From Streptomyces flavofungini (GTDB lineage: Bacteria > Actinomycetota > Actinomycetes > Streptomycetales > Streptomycetaceae): DNA of 64,000 nt. The first letter of the stretch is position 1, and every line of letters begins with the position of its first letter. Below are positions 46,674 to 54,628 of this stretch, in pieces. The translations under genes and the position numbers were made by a program. The notes under the pieces were generated by a model. That model was not told the origin of the DNA. It made no database searches and saw only the letters and a program-made list of their open reading frames with translations. Where the stretch lies: the NCBI RefSeq assembly GCF_014650815.1, contig NZ_BMVR01000021.1, positions 1-64,000 on the forward strand. Reading direction: 5' to 3'.

Positions 46674-47081
46674 ACTAGGGCGTGTCCGCCGGGGTGTGGC
46701 GCCTTGTCTGCTCTGGCACACAGGCCAAACGTTGTCGAGTAGACACAACGCGGCGGCATCGCGATGAGGCGTGCCCAGATCCCTCGCCCCAGCAGAGTCA
46801 GCACGGGTCGCACCGCTGCCCTCCCAGCACGTTCCCCACACACCCGCCATCAGCCGCAACGCGCTCCAGACAGCACATGACACCCCGTCAGCAAAGTCGG
46901 CGTTGGGTCAGCATGAGGCCTACCAAAACCTCCTGCACGTACCTACGGACTGGAATCACGAACGACGCGAACAACGGTGCCGCAGAGTAAGCAGAGGCAC
47001 TGTCGCCGAAGGACGACGACGGTTCGGCCCATCACCTGGCACCCACCGCTCCGAGAGTCTGTCGCCGCAAGTCACCCCGAC
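46674..47081. other. Intergenic region, no gene recognised
   Basis: Between the convergent STAS and pirin genes. The stretch begins right after the stop with TAGGGCGTGTCC, which resembles ends of some streptomycete insertion sequences, but no partner repeat or transposase frame was found. Nothing else is recognisable. Confidence 0.4.
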
Positions 47082-48047
47082 TCAGCGCACCCTCCCCCGC
47101 GGCTTCAACGGCACCGCAGGCAGCGTAGGCGCGGGCAGCGGGGCGCCGTCGTAGCCCTTGACCTCGCCGAACCGCGAGCCCGTCATCCAATCCGCACGCG
47201 CCTGCTCGATGTCCTCCTGGGTGCGCCCGATGAAGTTCCACCACATGATCAGCTCCTCCTCGAACGGCTCGCCGCCGAGGAGCATGAGGCTGGCGTCGGA
47301 GTCGGCGCGCAGGGGGAGTTCGGTGCGGCCGCAGCCGAGGTACAGCATGGAGCCGGGGAGGACGGGGACTCCGTCCACGTGGGCCTCGCCCGCCATGGAC
47401 AGGACGGCGTACTCGAAGTCGGGCTCCAGCGGAAGGCGTACGTCCGTTCCCTGCGTGAGGGTCAGGTCCGCACCGACGATCGGCGTGTACGTCGTACCGG
47501 GGGACTCGGCGCCGTCGAGCGCGCCCAGGAGCAGCTTCGCGCTGACGCCCGGCGCGGTCACCACCGGCAGGTCGGCGTGGTGCTCGAAGCGCGCCTCGGT
47601 GTGCCGGTGGGCGTCCGGCAACGCGACCCACAGCTGTGCGCCGTGCAGCAGGCGGGCGTGCGACTTGGGGCTCTCCTCGGAGTGGGAGATCGCCTTGCCG
47701 GACGTCATGAGGCCCAGTTCGCGGGGGCGGATCGTCTGCAGGCTGCCGGCGCTGTCCCGGTGCAGCACCTCGCCCTCGTGCAGCCAGCTCACGGTCTGCA
47801 GGCCCATGTGCGGGTGCGGCGGCACCTGCATGCCGGGCTCGTCGGCGATGTCGTCGGGGCCGTAGTGATCGACGAAGCACCAGGCGCCGACCATCCGGCG
47901 GCCGAGGTTCGGAAGGAGTCGCCGCACCTCGGTCGTCGCACCGAGCCGCACGCGCCGTGGGCTGAGGAGTTCCCGCACCGGTTCCGCGACGACGAACCCG
48001 CGGCCGCCGCACAGCGCGGGCACCGCCTCGCGATCAAGATTGCTCAT
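47082..48047 (-). CDS. Pirin family protein
   Basis: A 321-residue bicupin. The N-terminal cupin carries the metal-binding histidines in PPHPHMGLQTVSWLHEGEVLHRDS and the later SHSEESP glutamate. The C-terminal cupin is degenerate and ends EELIMWWNFIGRTQEDIEQA plus GEVKGYDG. Pirins act as quercetinases or as redox-sensing co-regulators. ATG 48047 has no clear ribosome site and could be leaderless. A fragment of another pirin lies at 24381-24455. Confidence 0.93.
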   Translation of the reverse strand: MSNLDREAVPALCGGRGFVVAEPVRELLSPRRVRLGATTEVRRLLPNLGRRMVGAWCFVDHYGPDDIADEPGMQVPPHPHMGLQTVSWLHEGEVLHRDSAGSLQTIRPRELGLMTSGKAISHSEESPKSHARLLHGAQLWVALPDAHRHTEARFEHHADLPVVTAPGVSAKLLLGALDGAESPGTTYTPIVGADLTLTQGTDVRLPLEPDFEYAVLSMAGEAHVDGVPVLPGSMLYLGCGRTELPLRADSDASLMLLGGEPFEEELIMWWNFIGRTQEDIEQARADWMTGSRFGEVKGYDGAPLPAPTLPAVPLKPRGRVR

Positions 48048-48139
48048 AGGGCACAACTTAGCCCCGAGCACCCGGAGCGGACAGGGCAACTCCCCGACCC
48101 GGGCCCGACCGGCGCCGCCACCGCGTGGCGGCGCCGGAG

Positions 48140-48505
48140 TCAGCGCTCGGAGCCGGTGTCCAGCGTGGCGTAGTACGCGCCCACCTCGTTGAGATACGCG
48201 GGATCCGTGGTCTGGCTGTCGGTGGTGAACTGCGGCGCCTCCTTCACCTGGTCCTTGGAGTGCCCGACCGTCACCGTCCCGGCCTCGCGGTCGATCCGCG
48301 TGACGGCCCCGGCCGGAATCAGCACGCTCTTGCCGAACACCCACACTCCGGTGTCCACGACCAGATGCTGGCGGCCCGGCTGGTCCACGTGCCGGTCCAC
48401 CTGGCCGATGACGCCGTCGGTCGCCTCGACCGTGAATCCCGTCATGGACTCCTGCCGCGCGCCGTGATGGCCGCTGTCGGGCGGATAGGCCCAGATGTCC
48501 TTCAC
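48140..48505 (-). CDS. PRC-barrel domain protein
   Basis: A 121-residue protein with one PRC-barrel (GFTVEATDGVIGQVDRHVDQ, then VWVFGKSVLIPAGAVTRID). A short C-terminal tail carries a TDPAYLNEVGAYY segment often seen in streptomycete PRC proteins. The fold supports RNA or protein binding; this subgroup has no assigned function. GTG 48505 follows GAGGGAG by eight bases. It precedes pirin on the same strand, 92 bases away. Confidence 0.9.
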   Translation of the reverse strand: MKDIWAYPPDSGHHGARQESMTGFTVEATDGVIGQVDRHVDQPGRQHLVVDTGVWVFGKSVLIPAGAVTRIDREAGTVTVGHSKDQVKEAPQFTTDSQTTDPAYLNEVGAYYATLDTGSER

Positions 48506-48803
48506 CGCATGTGCTCCCTCTACTCGGGCCGTCGGCAGCCGCTTCCACTTCGCCCGCTGCCTCGTCCGCCGCTGTCGCTGGTACCGCTACTGCCGCTACG
48601 TCCGTGCTTCTCGCTGTACGACTGGGTGCTGAGAGTCGCCCATTGTCCACCCCGCAAGCTCCTCCCGCGCCGATGTTCGACCAGACATCCGAGCTCCCGC
48701 GCATCCGGGCTCCCCCCATCCGGTATCCCGTCCTGGGCCGCGCACGTCAGTAGTGGAATATTCAACCTTCTAGTGGGGTTGTGAGCGGTCAAGGAGGCAC
48801 ACA

Positions 48804-49148
48804 GTGGAGTCCACCTACTTCGACCACGGCACCGCCGCCGAGCGCTGGGAGCGCGCGGGCCAGTTCTTCGACGCCAAGGAGTACGCGACGGCGGCGCGCA
48901 TCCTCGCCCCGCTCGCCGACGAGGTCCCCGCGCAGGTCGCCCCGCGACTGCTGCTGGCGCGCGCCTACTACCACTCGGCCCAGCTCCGCCGCGCCGAGGC
49001 CGCACTGCGCACGGTCCTGGAGCTCGACCCCGCCGAGGGGTACGCCCGCCTGATGCTGGGCCGGACCCTGGAGCGGCAGGGCCGGGACGCCGAGGCCGCG
49101 CCGCAGTTGCGGATGGCGGCGGCGCTGGCGGGCGAGTTCGCGGCCTAG
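48804..49148 (+). CDS. Tetratricopeptide-repeat protein
   Basis: A 114-residue helical protein with about three TPR units (AERWERAGQFFDAKEYATAA, LLLARAYYHSAQLRRAEAAL, RLMLGRTLERQGRDAEAA). It is probably a small protein-protein adaptor. GTG 48804 has a perfect AAGGAGG six bases upstream. It is followed by a strong hairpin at 49177-49218. Confidence 0.9.
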   Translation: MESTYFDHGTAAERWERAGQFFDAKEYATAARILAPLADEVPAQVAPRLLLARAYYHSAQLRRAEAALRTVLELDPAEGYARLMLGRTLERQGRDAEAAPQLRMAAALAGEFAA

Positions 49149-49176
49149 TCCGGCCGAACACGGACCGCCGAACGCG

Positions 49177-49218
49177 GAGCGCGGCGGCAACTAAAGCGCA
49201 TTAGTTCCCGCCGCGCTC
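49177..49218. terminator. Strong 18-bp stem-loop between TPR and GH18 genes
   Basis: The arms 49177-49194 and 49201-49218 pair at 17 of 18 positions around AGCGCA. The inner AACTAA/TTAGTT part is AT-rich and symmetric, and could in addition be an operator for the GH18 gene that starts 88 bases downstream. Confidence 0.7.
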
Positions 49219-49305
49219 TAGCCTGCGCTCTCCTCCCTGGCCACAATTGCCGCACCCGGAACTGCATTGTCCGGGTAATTCGACGAACCTGGAGGAGAGT
49301 TCAGG

Positions 49306-50238
49306 ATGAAGAGACGGAGCGTCCTTCTCGGCGCCCTCGCTCTGACGGTGGCGTCGGGTGCGGCGGCCACGGCCGCGCCCCGGGCCGCGGCGGGCAAGCG
49401 TGTCGTCGTCTACTACCAGACGCAGTACACGAGCGGCAGATACGTCTCGCCCCTGGACCTGACCAGGAACAAGACCGGTGTGACCGATGTGCTGGTCGCC
49501 GCCGTGCATCTGAACGACCTCCATGGTCCGTACGCGCCGGTGCACCTGAACGACGATCCGCCGAGCGCCGCGAAGTACGACCAGATGTGGCGTGATCTGA
49601 AGGAGATGCAGGGGCAGGGCGTGCACGTCCTGGCGATGGTGGGTGGCGCGGCGCCGGGCAGTTTCACTCGGCTCGACACCGAATTCGACACGTATTACCC
49701 GCTGTTGCGCGACTTCATTCGGCAGTACGGGCTCGACGGTGTCGACCTGGACGTGGAGGAGCGGATGTCCCTCGCGGGCATCGAGCGCGTCATCGACGCG
49801 CTGCGCGTCGACTTCGGTCCCGGGTTCCTCATCACGCTCTCCCCGGTGGGGTCCGCGCTCAGCGGGGGCGGGAACCTCTCGGGCTTCGACTACGAGCGGC
49901 TGTACCGCGACCGGGGCGGCGACATCGCCTGGTTCAACGCGCAGTTCTACAACGGCTGGGGCAGCATGACCTCCACGTCGAGCTACGACGCCGTGATGCG
50001 GCGCAAGCTGATACCGGCGTCCAAGGTGGTCGCGGGCACGCTGACCGACCCGTCCAACGGCGGCAGCGGCTACGTCGACCCGGCCCGGCTGAAGACGACG
50101 ATCCGCAGCCTGGTCGCCAAGTACCCGGACATGGGCGGCGTCATGGGCTGGGAGTACTTCAACGCGCAGCCGGGCGGGACCGCGCAGCCGTGGCGGTGGG
50201 CCGCGGAGGTGTCGTCGGCGCTGGCGCGGGTGCGCTAG
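49306..50238 (+). CDS. Secreted GH18 glycosidase
   Basis: A 310-residue exported hydrolase. It has a signal peptide (MKRRSVLLGALALTVASGAA, cleaved near TAAPRAAA). The catalytic GH18 motif DxxDxDxE is intact in LDGVDLDVEERMS, whose final Glu is the acid. Substrate-assisting residues are in AQFYNGWGSM, and GVMGWEYFNA closes the barrel. GH18 enzymes include chitinases and endo-N-acetylglucosaminidases; the small size and lack of a binding module leave the substrate open. AGGAG stands in GGAGGAGAG before ATG 49306. Confidence 0.93.
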   Translation: MKRRSVLLGALALTVASGAAATAAPRAAAGKRVVVYYQTQYTSGRYVSPLDLTRNKTGVTDVLVAAVHLNDLHGPYAPVHLNDDPPSAAKYDQMWRDLKEMQGQGVHVLAMVGGAAPGSFTRLDTEFDTYYPLLRDFIRQYGLDGVDLDVEERMSLAGIERVIDALRVDFGPGFLITLSPVGSALSGGGNLSGFDYERLYRDRGGDIAWFNAQFYNGWGSMTSTSSYDAVMRRKLIPASKVVAGTLTDPSNGGSGYVDPARLKTTIRSLVAKYPDMGGVMGWEYFNAQPGGTAQPWRWAAEVSSALARVR

Positions 50239-50251
50239 GCGGGTGGGTCCC

Positions 50252-50281
50252 GGTGCCGTGCCTCCCCAGGGGTGCGGCACC
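50252..50281. terminator. Two-way terminator hairpin
   Basis: GGTGCCG and CGGCACC (perfect 7-bp arms) enclose an inner CCCC-A-GGGG pairing, in the 44-bp gap between the convergent GH18 and crcB genes. Confidence 0.7.
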
Positions 50282-50282
50282 C

Positions 50283-50657
50283 TCATCCCCACAGCGCCTC
50301 CCCGCCCGCCACGCCCAGGAAGGCCGCCCCGAGGCCCGCCACGACGCTGCCGACGACGTTCGCCGCCGCCGCGAGCGGCATCCGGCCCTCGGCCAGCTGC
50401 CACGTCTCGTACCCGAAGGTCGAGTACGTCGTCAGCGCACCGCACAGGCCCGTGCCGAGGAACAGCTGGGTGTGCGGGGACGCGGCGCCCGCGCTCGCCG
50501 CGCCGGCGACGAGGCCCAGCACGAGGCAGCCCAGCACGTTGACGGTGAAGGTCCCCCAGGGGAAGGCGGGGCCGTACCGGGCGCGCAGCGTCCGGTCGGT
50601 CAGGTAGCGCAGCGGCGCGCCGATCGCCGCCCCCGCCACCACGCACAGCCAGTTCAC
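50283..50657 (-). CDS. crcB: Fluoride channel subunit CrcB (second gene)
   Basis: A 124-residue four-helix membrane protein of the CrcB/Fluc fluoride export family. It shows GAAIGAPLRYLTDR, the FPWGTFTVNVLGC signature and TGLCGALTTYSTF. GTG 50657 overlaps the TGA of the upstream crcB (GTGA), so both halves of a heterodimeric channel are co-translated. In actinobacteria and bacilli, tandem crcB genes often form obligate dual-topology pairs. Confidence 0.93.
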   Translation of the reverse strand: MNWLCVVAGAAIGAPLRYLTDRTLRARYGPAFPWGTFTVNVLGCLVLGLVAGAASAGAASPHTQLFLGTGLCGALTTYSTFGYETWQLAEGRMPLAAAANVVGSVVAGLGAAFLGVAGGEALWG

Positions 50658-51091
50658 CGTTCGCCCGCCTCCCGCCGCAGTGCCAGCACCCGGCGCGTCG
50701 CCACCGTCGCCGCGCCCACCGCCGCGAGCGCGGTCAGCGGCGTCAGCGCCAGATGGACCAGGCCGGTCCCCAGGTGGCCGCCGTCCAGCAGGCGCTCGGT
50801 GTCCACCGCGTACGTGGAGAAGGTGGTGAAGCCGCCGAGCACCCCGGTGCCGAGGAACGGCCGGACCAGGTGGTGGACGCGCCTCCGGGCCGCGGTGACC
50901 AGCACCATCAGTACGCCGATGAGCGCGCACCCGACGGCGTTGACGGCGAACGTCGTCCACGGGAAGCCGCCCTCCGCGACCGGCCACAGCAGGGCCGCGC
51001 CGTAGCGGGCGGACGCCCCGGCCGCGCCGCCCGTGGCCACCGCGGCGAGGACCGGCCACCCGGCGCGCGGCGCCGCCACCGTCCCGCTCAT
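50654..51091 (-). CDS. crcB: Fluoride channel subunit CrcB (first gene)
   Basis: A 145-residue four-helix membrane protein, longer at its N-terminus than its partner. It has GGAAGASARYGAALL, FPWTTFAVNAVGCALIG, and LGTGVLGGFTTFSTYAVD with the conserved Phe box. ATG 51091 follows GGGAG by four to five bases. It is the promoter-proximal partner of the pair. I looked for a fluoride riboswitch in the 60 bases upstream and did not see one. Confidence 0.93.
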   Translation of the reverse strand: MSGTVAAPRAGWPVLAAVATGGAAGASARYGAALLWPVAEGGFPWTTFAVNAVGCALIGVLMVLVTAARRRVHHLVRPFLGTGVLGGFTTFSTYAVDTERLLDGGHLGTGLVHLALTPLTALAAVGAATVATRRVLALRREAGER

Positions 51092-51314
51092 ACCTCTCCC
51101 GCTCTCCCGGCCCTGCCGTCACCCGCGCGCCGTCCGTACTCCCGGCCACAGCCACATTGTGGCGCGCGCCGAGGCCCGTGAGCGCCTCGGGACGCCTGTG
51201 GCGTGCGGAAACTCGGTGGACAACGGATCGTCCGGTGGGTGGGATGAGGTCTTTGCGGATCCGGCGGCCACGGCCGCCGGGCCCGGTTCGGTCGAGTCGC
51301 GTCGAGGAGAGTCC

Positions 51315-52325
51315 GTGTCAACAGGTGGTGCCGGCAAGCCGTTCGCGTACGAGGAGTACGAGGATCACGACGACTTCGAAGACCACGAGGATGACGAAGA
51401 TCACGGAGACAGCGGGGACGGCGACGACGGCGATGTCCGCATCGACGAACCGCTGGTGCGGCGGCTGCTGACCGCGCAGTTCCCCGAGTGGGCGCGGCTG
51501 CCGATCCGGCCCGTGCCGCGCTCGGGCATGGACAACGTCACGTACCGCCTGGGCGACGACCTGACCTTGCGGCTGCCGCGCTACGAACGCTGGGTCGGGC
51601 AGGTCGAGCGCGAGCAGCGCTGGCTGCCGTGGCTGGCGCCGCAGTTGCCGCTCGCCGTGTCCCGGCCCGTGGCACAGGGGAAGCCGGGCGAGGGCTATCC
51701 GTTCCCGTGGTCGGTCTGCCGGTGGCTCGACGGCGAGCCCGCGACGACGGACGGCCTGGCCGATCCCCGGCGTACGGCCGTGGAGCTCGCCGAGTTCGTG
51801 ACGGCGCTGCGGTCCATCGATGCCACGGGCGGGCCTGAACCGCAGTGGAGCAACGCCTTCCGCGGTGCTCGGGTCGGCGCCGAGTGCGACGCGCTGACCG
51901 CCGACTCCCTCGTCCGCGCCAAGATCGCGAAACTGCGGGGCATGGTCGACACGGACGCGGTCACCGCCGTGTGGGAGGAGTCCCTGGCCGCCCCCGCGTG
52001 GGACCGGCCGCCGGTGTGGCTGCACGGGGACCTCGCGACCGGCAACCTCCTGGCCGTCGACGGCCGCCTCACCGCGGTGATCGACTTCGGCACGCTGGCC
52101 GTGGGCGACCCCGCGTGCGACCTGATACCGGCCTGGATGTTCCTGCCTCCGACGGCCCGCGCCACCTTCCGCGAGGCGGTCGGCGCCGACGACGCGATGT
52201 GGGCACGGGGCCGCGGGATCGCCCTGGCCGGATCGCTGCCGGTGCCGGACGACCCGTTCTTCCAGCAGGATCCGGCCCGGGTGACGACGGCGCTGCGGCA
52301 TCTGGAGGGGATTCTCGCGGGGTGA
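51315..52325 (+). CDS. Aminoglycoside phosphotransferase family kinase
   Basis: A 336-residue protein-kinase-like phosphotransferase. The catalytic loop is VWLHGDLATGNLLAVDG, with the metal-binding Asp in TAVIDFGTLAVGDPACDL. The N-terminal ligand lobe has GMDNVTYRLGDDLTLRLPR. An unusual, almost purely acidic stretch (about residues 14-40: EEYEDHDDFEDHEDDEDHGD) precedes the kinase fold. GTG 51315 follows AGGAG. Family members phosphorylate antibiotics, sugars or other small molecules; genomic context does not tell which. Confidence 0.9.
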   Translation: MSTGGAGKPFAYEEYEDHDDFEDHEDDEDHGDSGDGDDGDVRIDEPLVRRLLTAQFPEWARLPIRPVPRSGMDNVTYRLGDDLTLRLPRYERWVGQVEREQRWLPWLAPQLPLAVSRPVAQGKPGEGYPFPWSVCRWLDGEPATTDGLADPRRTAVELAEFVTALRSIDATGGPEPQWSNAFRGARVGAECDALTADSLVRAKIAKLRGMVDTDAVTAVWEESLAAPAWDRPPVWLHGDLATGNLLAVDGRLTAVIDFGTLAVGDPACDLIPAWMFLPPTARATFREAVGADDAMWARGRGIALAGSLPVPDDPFFQQDPARVTTALRHLEGILAG

Positions 52326-52332
52326 GGGGTGC

Positions 52333-52382
52333 GCGGGGCGAGGTCCGGGGGCCGATGTCGGCCGTCCGCGCGCCCGCCCCGC
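52333..52382. terminator. Nested hairpins between convergent genes
   Basis: Outer arms GCGGGGCG and CGCCCCGC enclose an inner perfect stem GGCCGA-TG-TCGGCC (52350-52363). It lies exactly in the 60-bp gap between the phosphotransferase and the Rho-N-like gene, which converge. Confidence 0.5.
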
Positions 52383-52385
52383 GGC

Positions 52386-52709
52386 TCAGCGGCCGACGGC
52401 CCGTGCCAACTGCGCCTTCGTCATCGACGAACGGCCCTTCACCCCGCGCCGCTTGGCCTCCTCGTAGAGCTGGTCGCGGGTCGGACCCTGCGCGCCGGTG
52501 TGCGAGCGCAGGCCGCCCCTGCGTCCGGACGAGATGTCCCGCGTCGACGTACGGGACGCGGTCTTCGCCTCGCCGCTGCGTGCCCGCTCCTTGTTCACGG
52601 TGCGGGCGGCGATCTCCCGCGCCCGTTCCGGCTTCTCACCGCGCCGCTCGGCGCTCTCCTTGATGTGTTCGTACTGACGCTCACGCTTGGCGTTCGACCC
52701 TCGTGGCAC
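52386..52709 (-). CDS. Basic Rho-N/plasmid-stabilisation-like protein, paralogue 2
   Basis: A 107-residue paralogue of the protein at 33284-33610. Both begin PRGSNAKRERQYEHIKESAE, share AARTVNKERARSGE and end with a Rho-N-like hairpin (here TRDQLYEEAKRRGVKGRSSM, AQLARAVGR). The middle differs (EKPERAREI and ISSGRRGGLRSHTGAQ). GTG 52709 follows AAGGGAG by eight bases. The same frame stays open upstream into the STAND gene, but the internal start and family length support a separate gene. Confidence 0.8.
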   Translation of the reverse strand: MPRGSNAKRERQYEHIKESAERRGEKPERAREIAARTVNKERARSGEAKTASRTSTRDISSGRRGGLRSHTGAQGPTRDQLYEEAKRRGVKGRSSMTKAQLARAVGR

Positions 52710-52845
52710 GGCCGGATCTCCCTTCTCGGCGGGCCCCGGCCGCGGCGTGGTCCGGGCCCGGGGCAGGAACTCCACGTGTAACCCCTCGGCGGAATCGGCA
52801 AACCGGGGTTGTTTGTCCACGCCCGCCCCGGGCACCCGCCGCCGC

Positions 52846-53130
52846 ATGGATGAGGTACCGCTGCGACAGGAGTGGATCCATCGGGCCGCGTGTGCGGACG
52901 CCGATCCCGAGCTGTTCTTCCCGGTGGGGACGACCGGCCCGGCCGAACGGGACCAGGAGGAGGCCAAACGGGTGTGCGAGCGCTGTCCCGTGGCGCACCA
53001 GTGCCTCGCGTACGCGCTGGGGTCCGGCCAGACCTCGGGCGTGTGGGGCGGCAAGGACGAGGGGGAACTGGCGGCACTGCGGCGGAAGCGGCGGGCGGCG
53101 GAGCGGTGGGAGGCACGGCGCGCGGGATGA
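52846..53130 (+). CDS. WhiB-family iron-sulfur regulator
   Basis: A 94-residue Wbl protein. The four cluster cysteines are in WIHRAACADADPELFF, and in RVCERCPVAHQCLAYA with the spacing C-x2-C-x5-C. GVWGGKDEGEL is the turn that contacts sigma factor, and RRKRRAAERW is the basic C-terminus. It should bind a [4Fe-4S] cluster and region 4 of the principal sigma factor. ATG 52846 is chosen by family length. No AT-hook is visible, so it is not a clear WhiB7. It sits convergent-antisense over the 3' region of the STAND frame. Confidence 0.95.
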   Translation: MDEVPLRQEWIHRAACADADPELFFPVGTTGPAERDQEEAKRVCERCPVAHQCLAYALGSGQTSGVWGGKDEGELAALRRKRRAAERWEARRAG

Positions 53131-53193
53131 CGGCGGGGCACGGGGTCCTGGCGGAGGGCCTGTACGTCCCGTTCGCACGGGCCTCGGGCGCGG

Positions 53194-54503
53194 CTATCGT
53201 TGCGGGCTGGCGGGTGCGCTGCGTACCCGCGGGGCGCACGGAGTCGCGAGGGGGAAGCGGGGCCCATGGGGCGGGTGGAGTGGAATCGACAGCGCCCGGG
53301 ACCGGCTCCCCCGACGAGCCTCAGCTCGACGAGCCGGTCGAGCCCGGCGCTCGCGGCCGCTTCCGTGGTCTCCGCCGCGGCGGCCAGCGGCCCGGCGGTG
53401 ACGGTGGGCCAGGGCCACAGCGCCCCGCGCCGGTAGAGCCGGGCGAGGTCGGGGTCGAGGGTGCGGTAGACGTCGTCGAGCAGGGGGTCGTCGCCGCTCA
53501 CCGGGCTCCCGTCCGTCGCGTCGGCACGCCCGGCCGCGCCATCGGGATCCGCCGCGCCCCGCCTCTGTTCCCACTGCGCCGCGACCATCCACAGGGCGTA
53601 CGGCGAGCCTGCGCACCGCGCGAGGGTCCGGTCCAGCGCCGGGCCGATCCGCGCCACCGCGTCCTTGCCCGCCGCCTCCTGGAGGAGTTGCAGGGAGTGC
53701 CGCCGGGACAGCGGGTCGACCTCGATCGGCTCGGCGTCGAGGGCGGGGAGCCGGCGGCGGGCCACGACGACGGTGAACACCTCGGGGCAGGACGCGAGCA
53801 GCGGGCCGACCTGTGCGGCCGAGTGGGCGTGGTCGAGGATGACGAGCATCCGGCGTCCGTCGACGAGCCGCTGGAACAGGGCCGCCCGGTCCCCGGGCCC
53901 GGGCGGGATGTCCGGGTCCGGCACGCCGAGGCCGCGTAACGCCGACCGCAGGGCCGTCTCGGAGTCGAGTCCCGTGCCCGGGTGGCCGTCGGCGAGGTCG
54001 ACGTACAGCCGCCCGTCGGGAAAGGCGGTCCGCTCGCTCGCCGCGAACTGCACGGCGAGCCCGGTGGTGCCCATGCCCTCGGGCCCGTGCAGCAGGGCCC
54101 GGCGGGGCCGGCCGTCGTCCTTGCGCCGGGCCTCGCGCCGCAGTCGGCGCAGGGGCTGCTGCCGGTCGACGAACGTCCGGACGGCGCCGGGCGGCGGTGC
54201 CACGGACAGCGCCGACGGCTGCTGGAAGGTGCGCAGGGCCAGCCCCCGCACCTCCAGGAGCCGTGCGGCCACGACCGGGTCGCGCTGGGCCACCGCCAGC
54301 AACTGGGGTGCGAGGGCCGCCAGTTCGGCCGAGCGGTCGGGCGCCTGGGTCTGGCCGCCGAACAGCCCGCCGACGAGGGCGTACAGCTGTTTCCCGGCCT
54401 CGTTGGCCATGCCGGACCCCACCGCCCCCAGCGTCGCCGTGATCATCCCCAGCGATATGGGATCCGCCCTGCCCCCGCTCTCCCCGAGTCCGCGCACCGT
54501 CAC
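53194..54503 (-). CDS. STAND (NB-ARC-like) ATPase protein with altered P-loop; 3' end uncertain
   Basis: An NB-ARC-type signalling ATPase. After about 110 residues including the glycine-rich NEAGKQLYALVGGLFGGQTQ helix, the chain reaches LLHGPEGMGTTGLAVQFA, a P-loop whose essential Lys is Thr. Then come RRMLVILDHAHS (Walker B), SRRHSLQLLQEAAG and a winged-helix end GLDRLVELRLVGGAGPGRCRFHS. There the family similarity stops. The same frame stays open with low-complexity sequence to 52386, passing antisense to whiB and through the Rho-N-like gene. A +1/-1 neighbour frame stops at 53194, which I use as a nominal end. GTG 54503 is the start. It is probably a frameshifted or truncated member. Confidence 0.65.
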
Positions 54504-54628
54504 GCCCCGCTACTGGCAGGCAACAGTATCGGCGCCCGCCGACACGGTCAGCACCGAGCGGCGCGCGAGGCCTGGCAAGGTCAACTTCCGGCCGCCTCCT
54601 GGCCAGTTCGCGCCGCGGCGCCAGGCCG

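Noticed and set aside
46674..46700. GGGCGTGTCC end that looks like an insertion-sequence terminus
   Set aside because: No matching inverted repeat, target duplication or transposase frame was found in the 400-bp gap.
51092..51170. Possible fluoride riboswitch upstream of the crcB pair
   Set aside because: The leader is short, and I could not find the conserved pseudoknot core of the crcB motif.
52386..54503. Single 705-codon fusion of STAND ATPase and Rho-N-like protein
   Set aside because: Similarity stops near 53290, the middle is antisense to whiB, and the Rho-N part has its own ribosome site and a full-length paralogue. Two genes are more likely, though I list the open frame as a finding.
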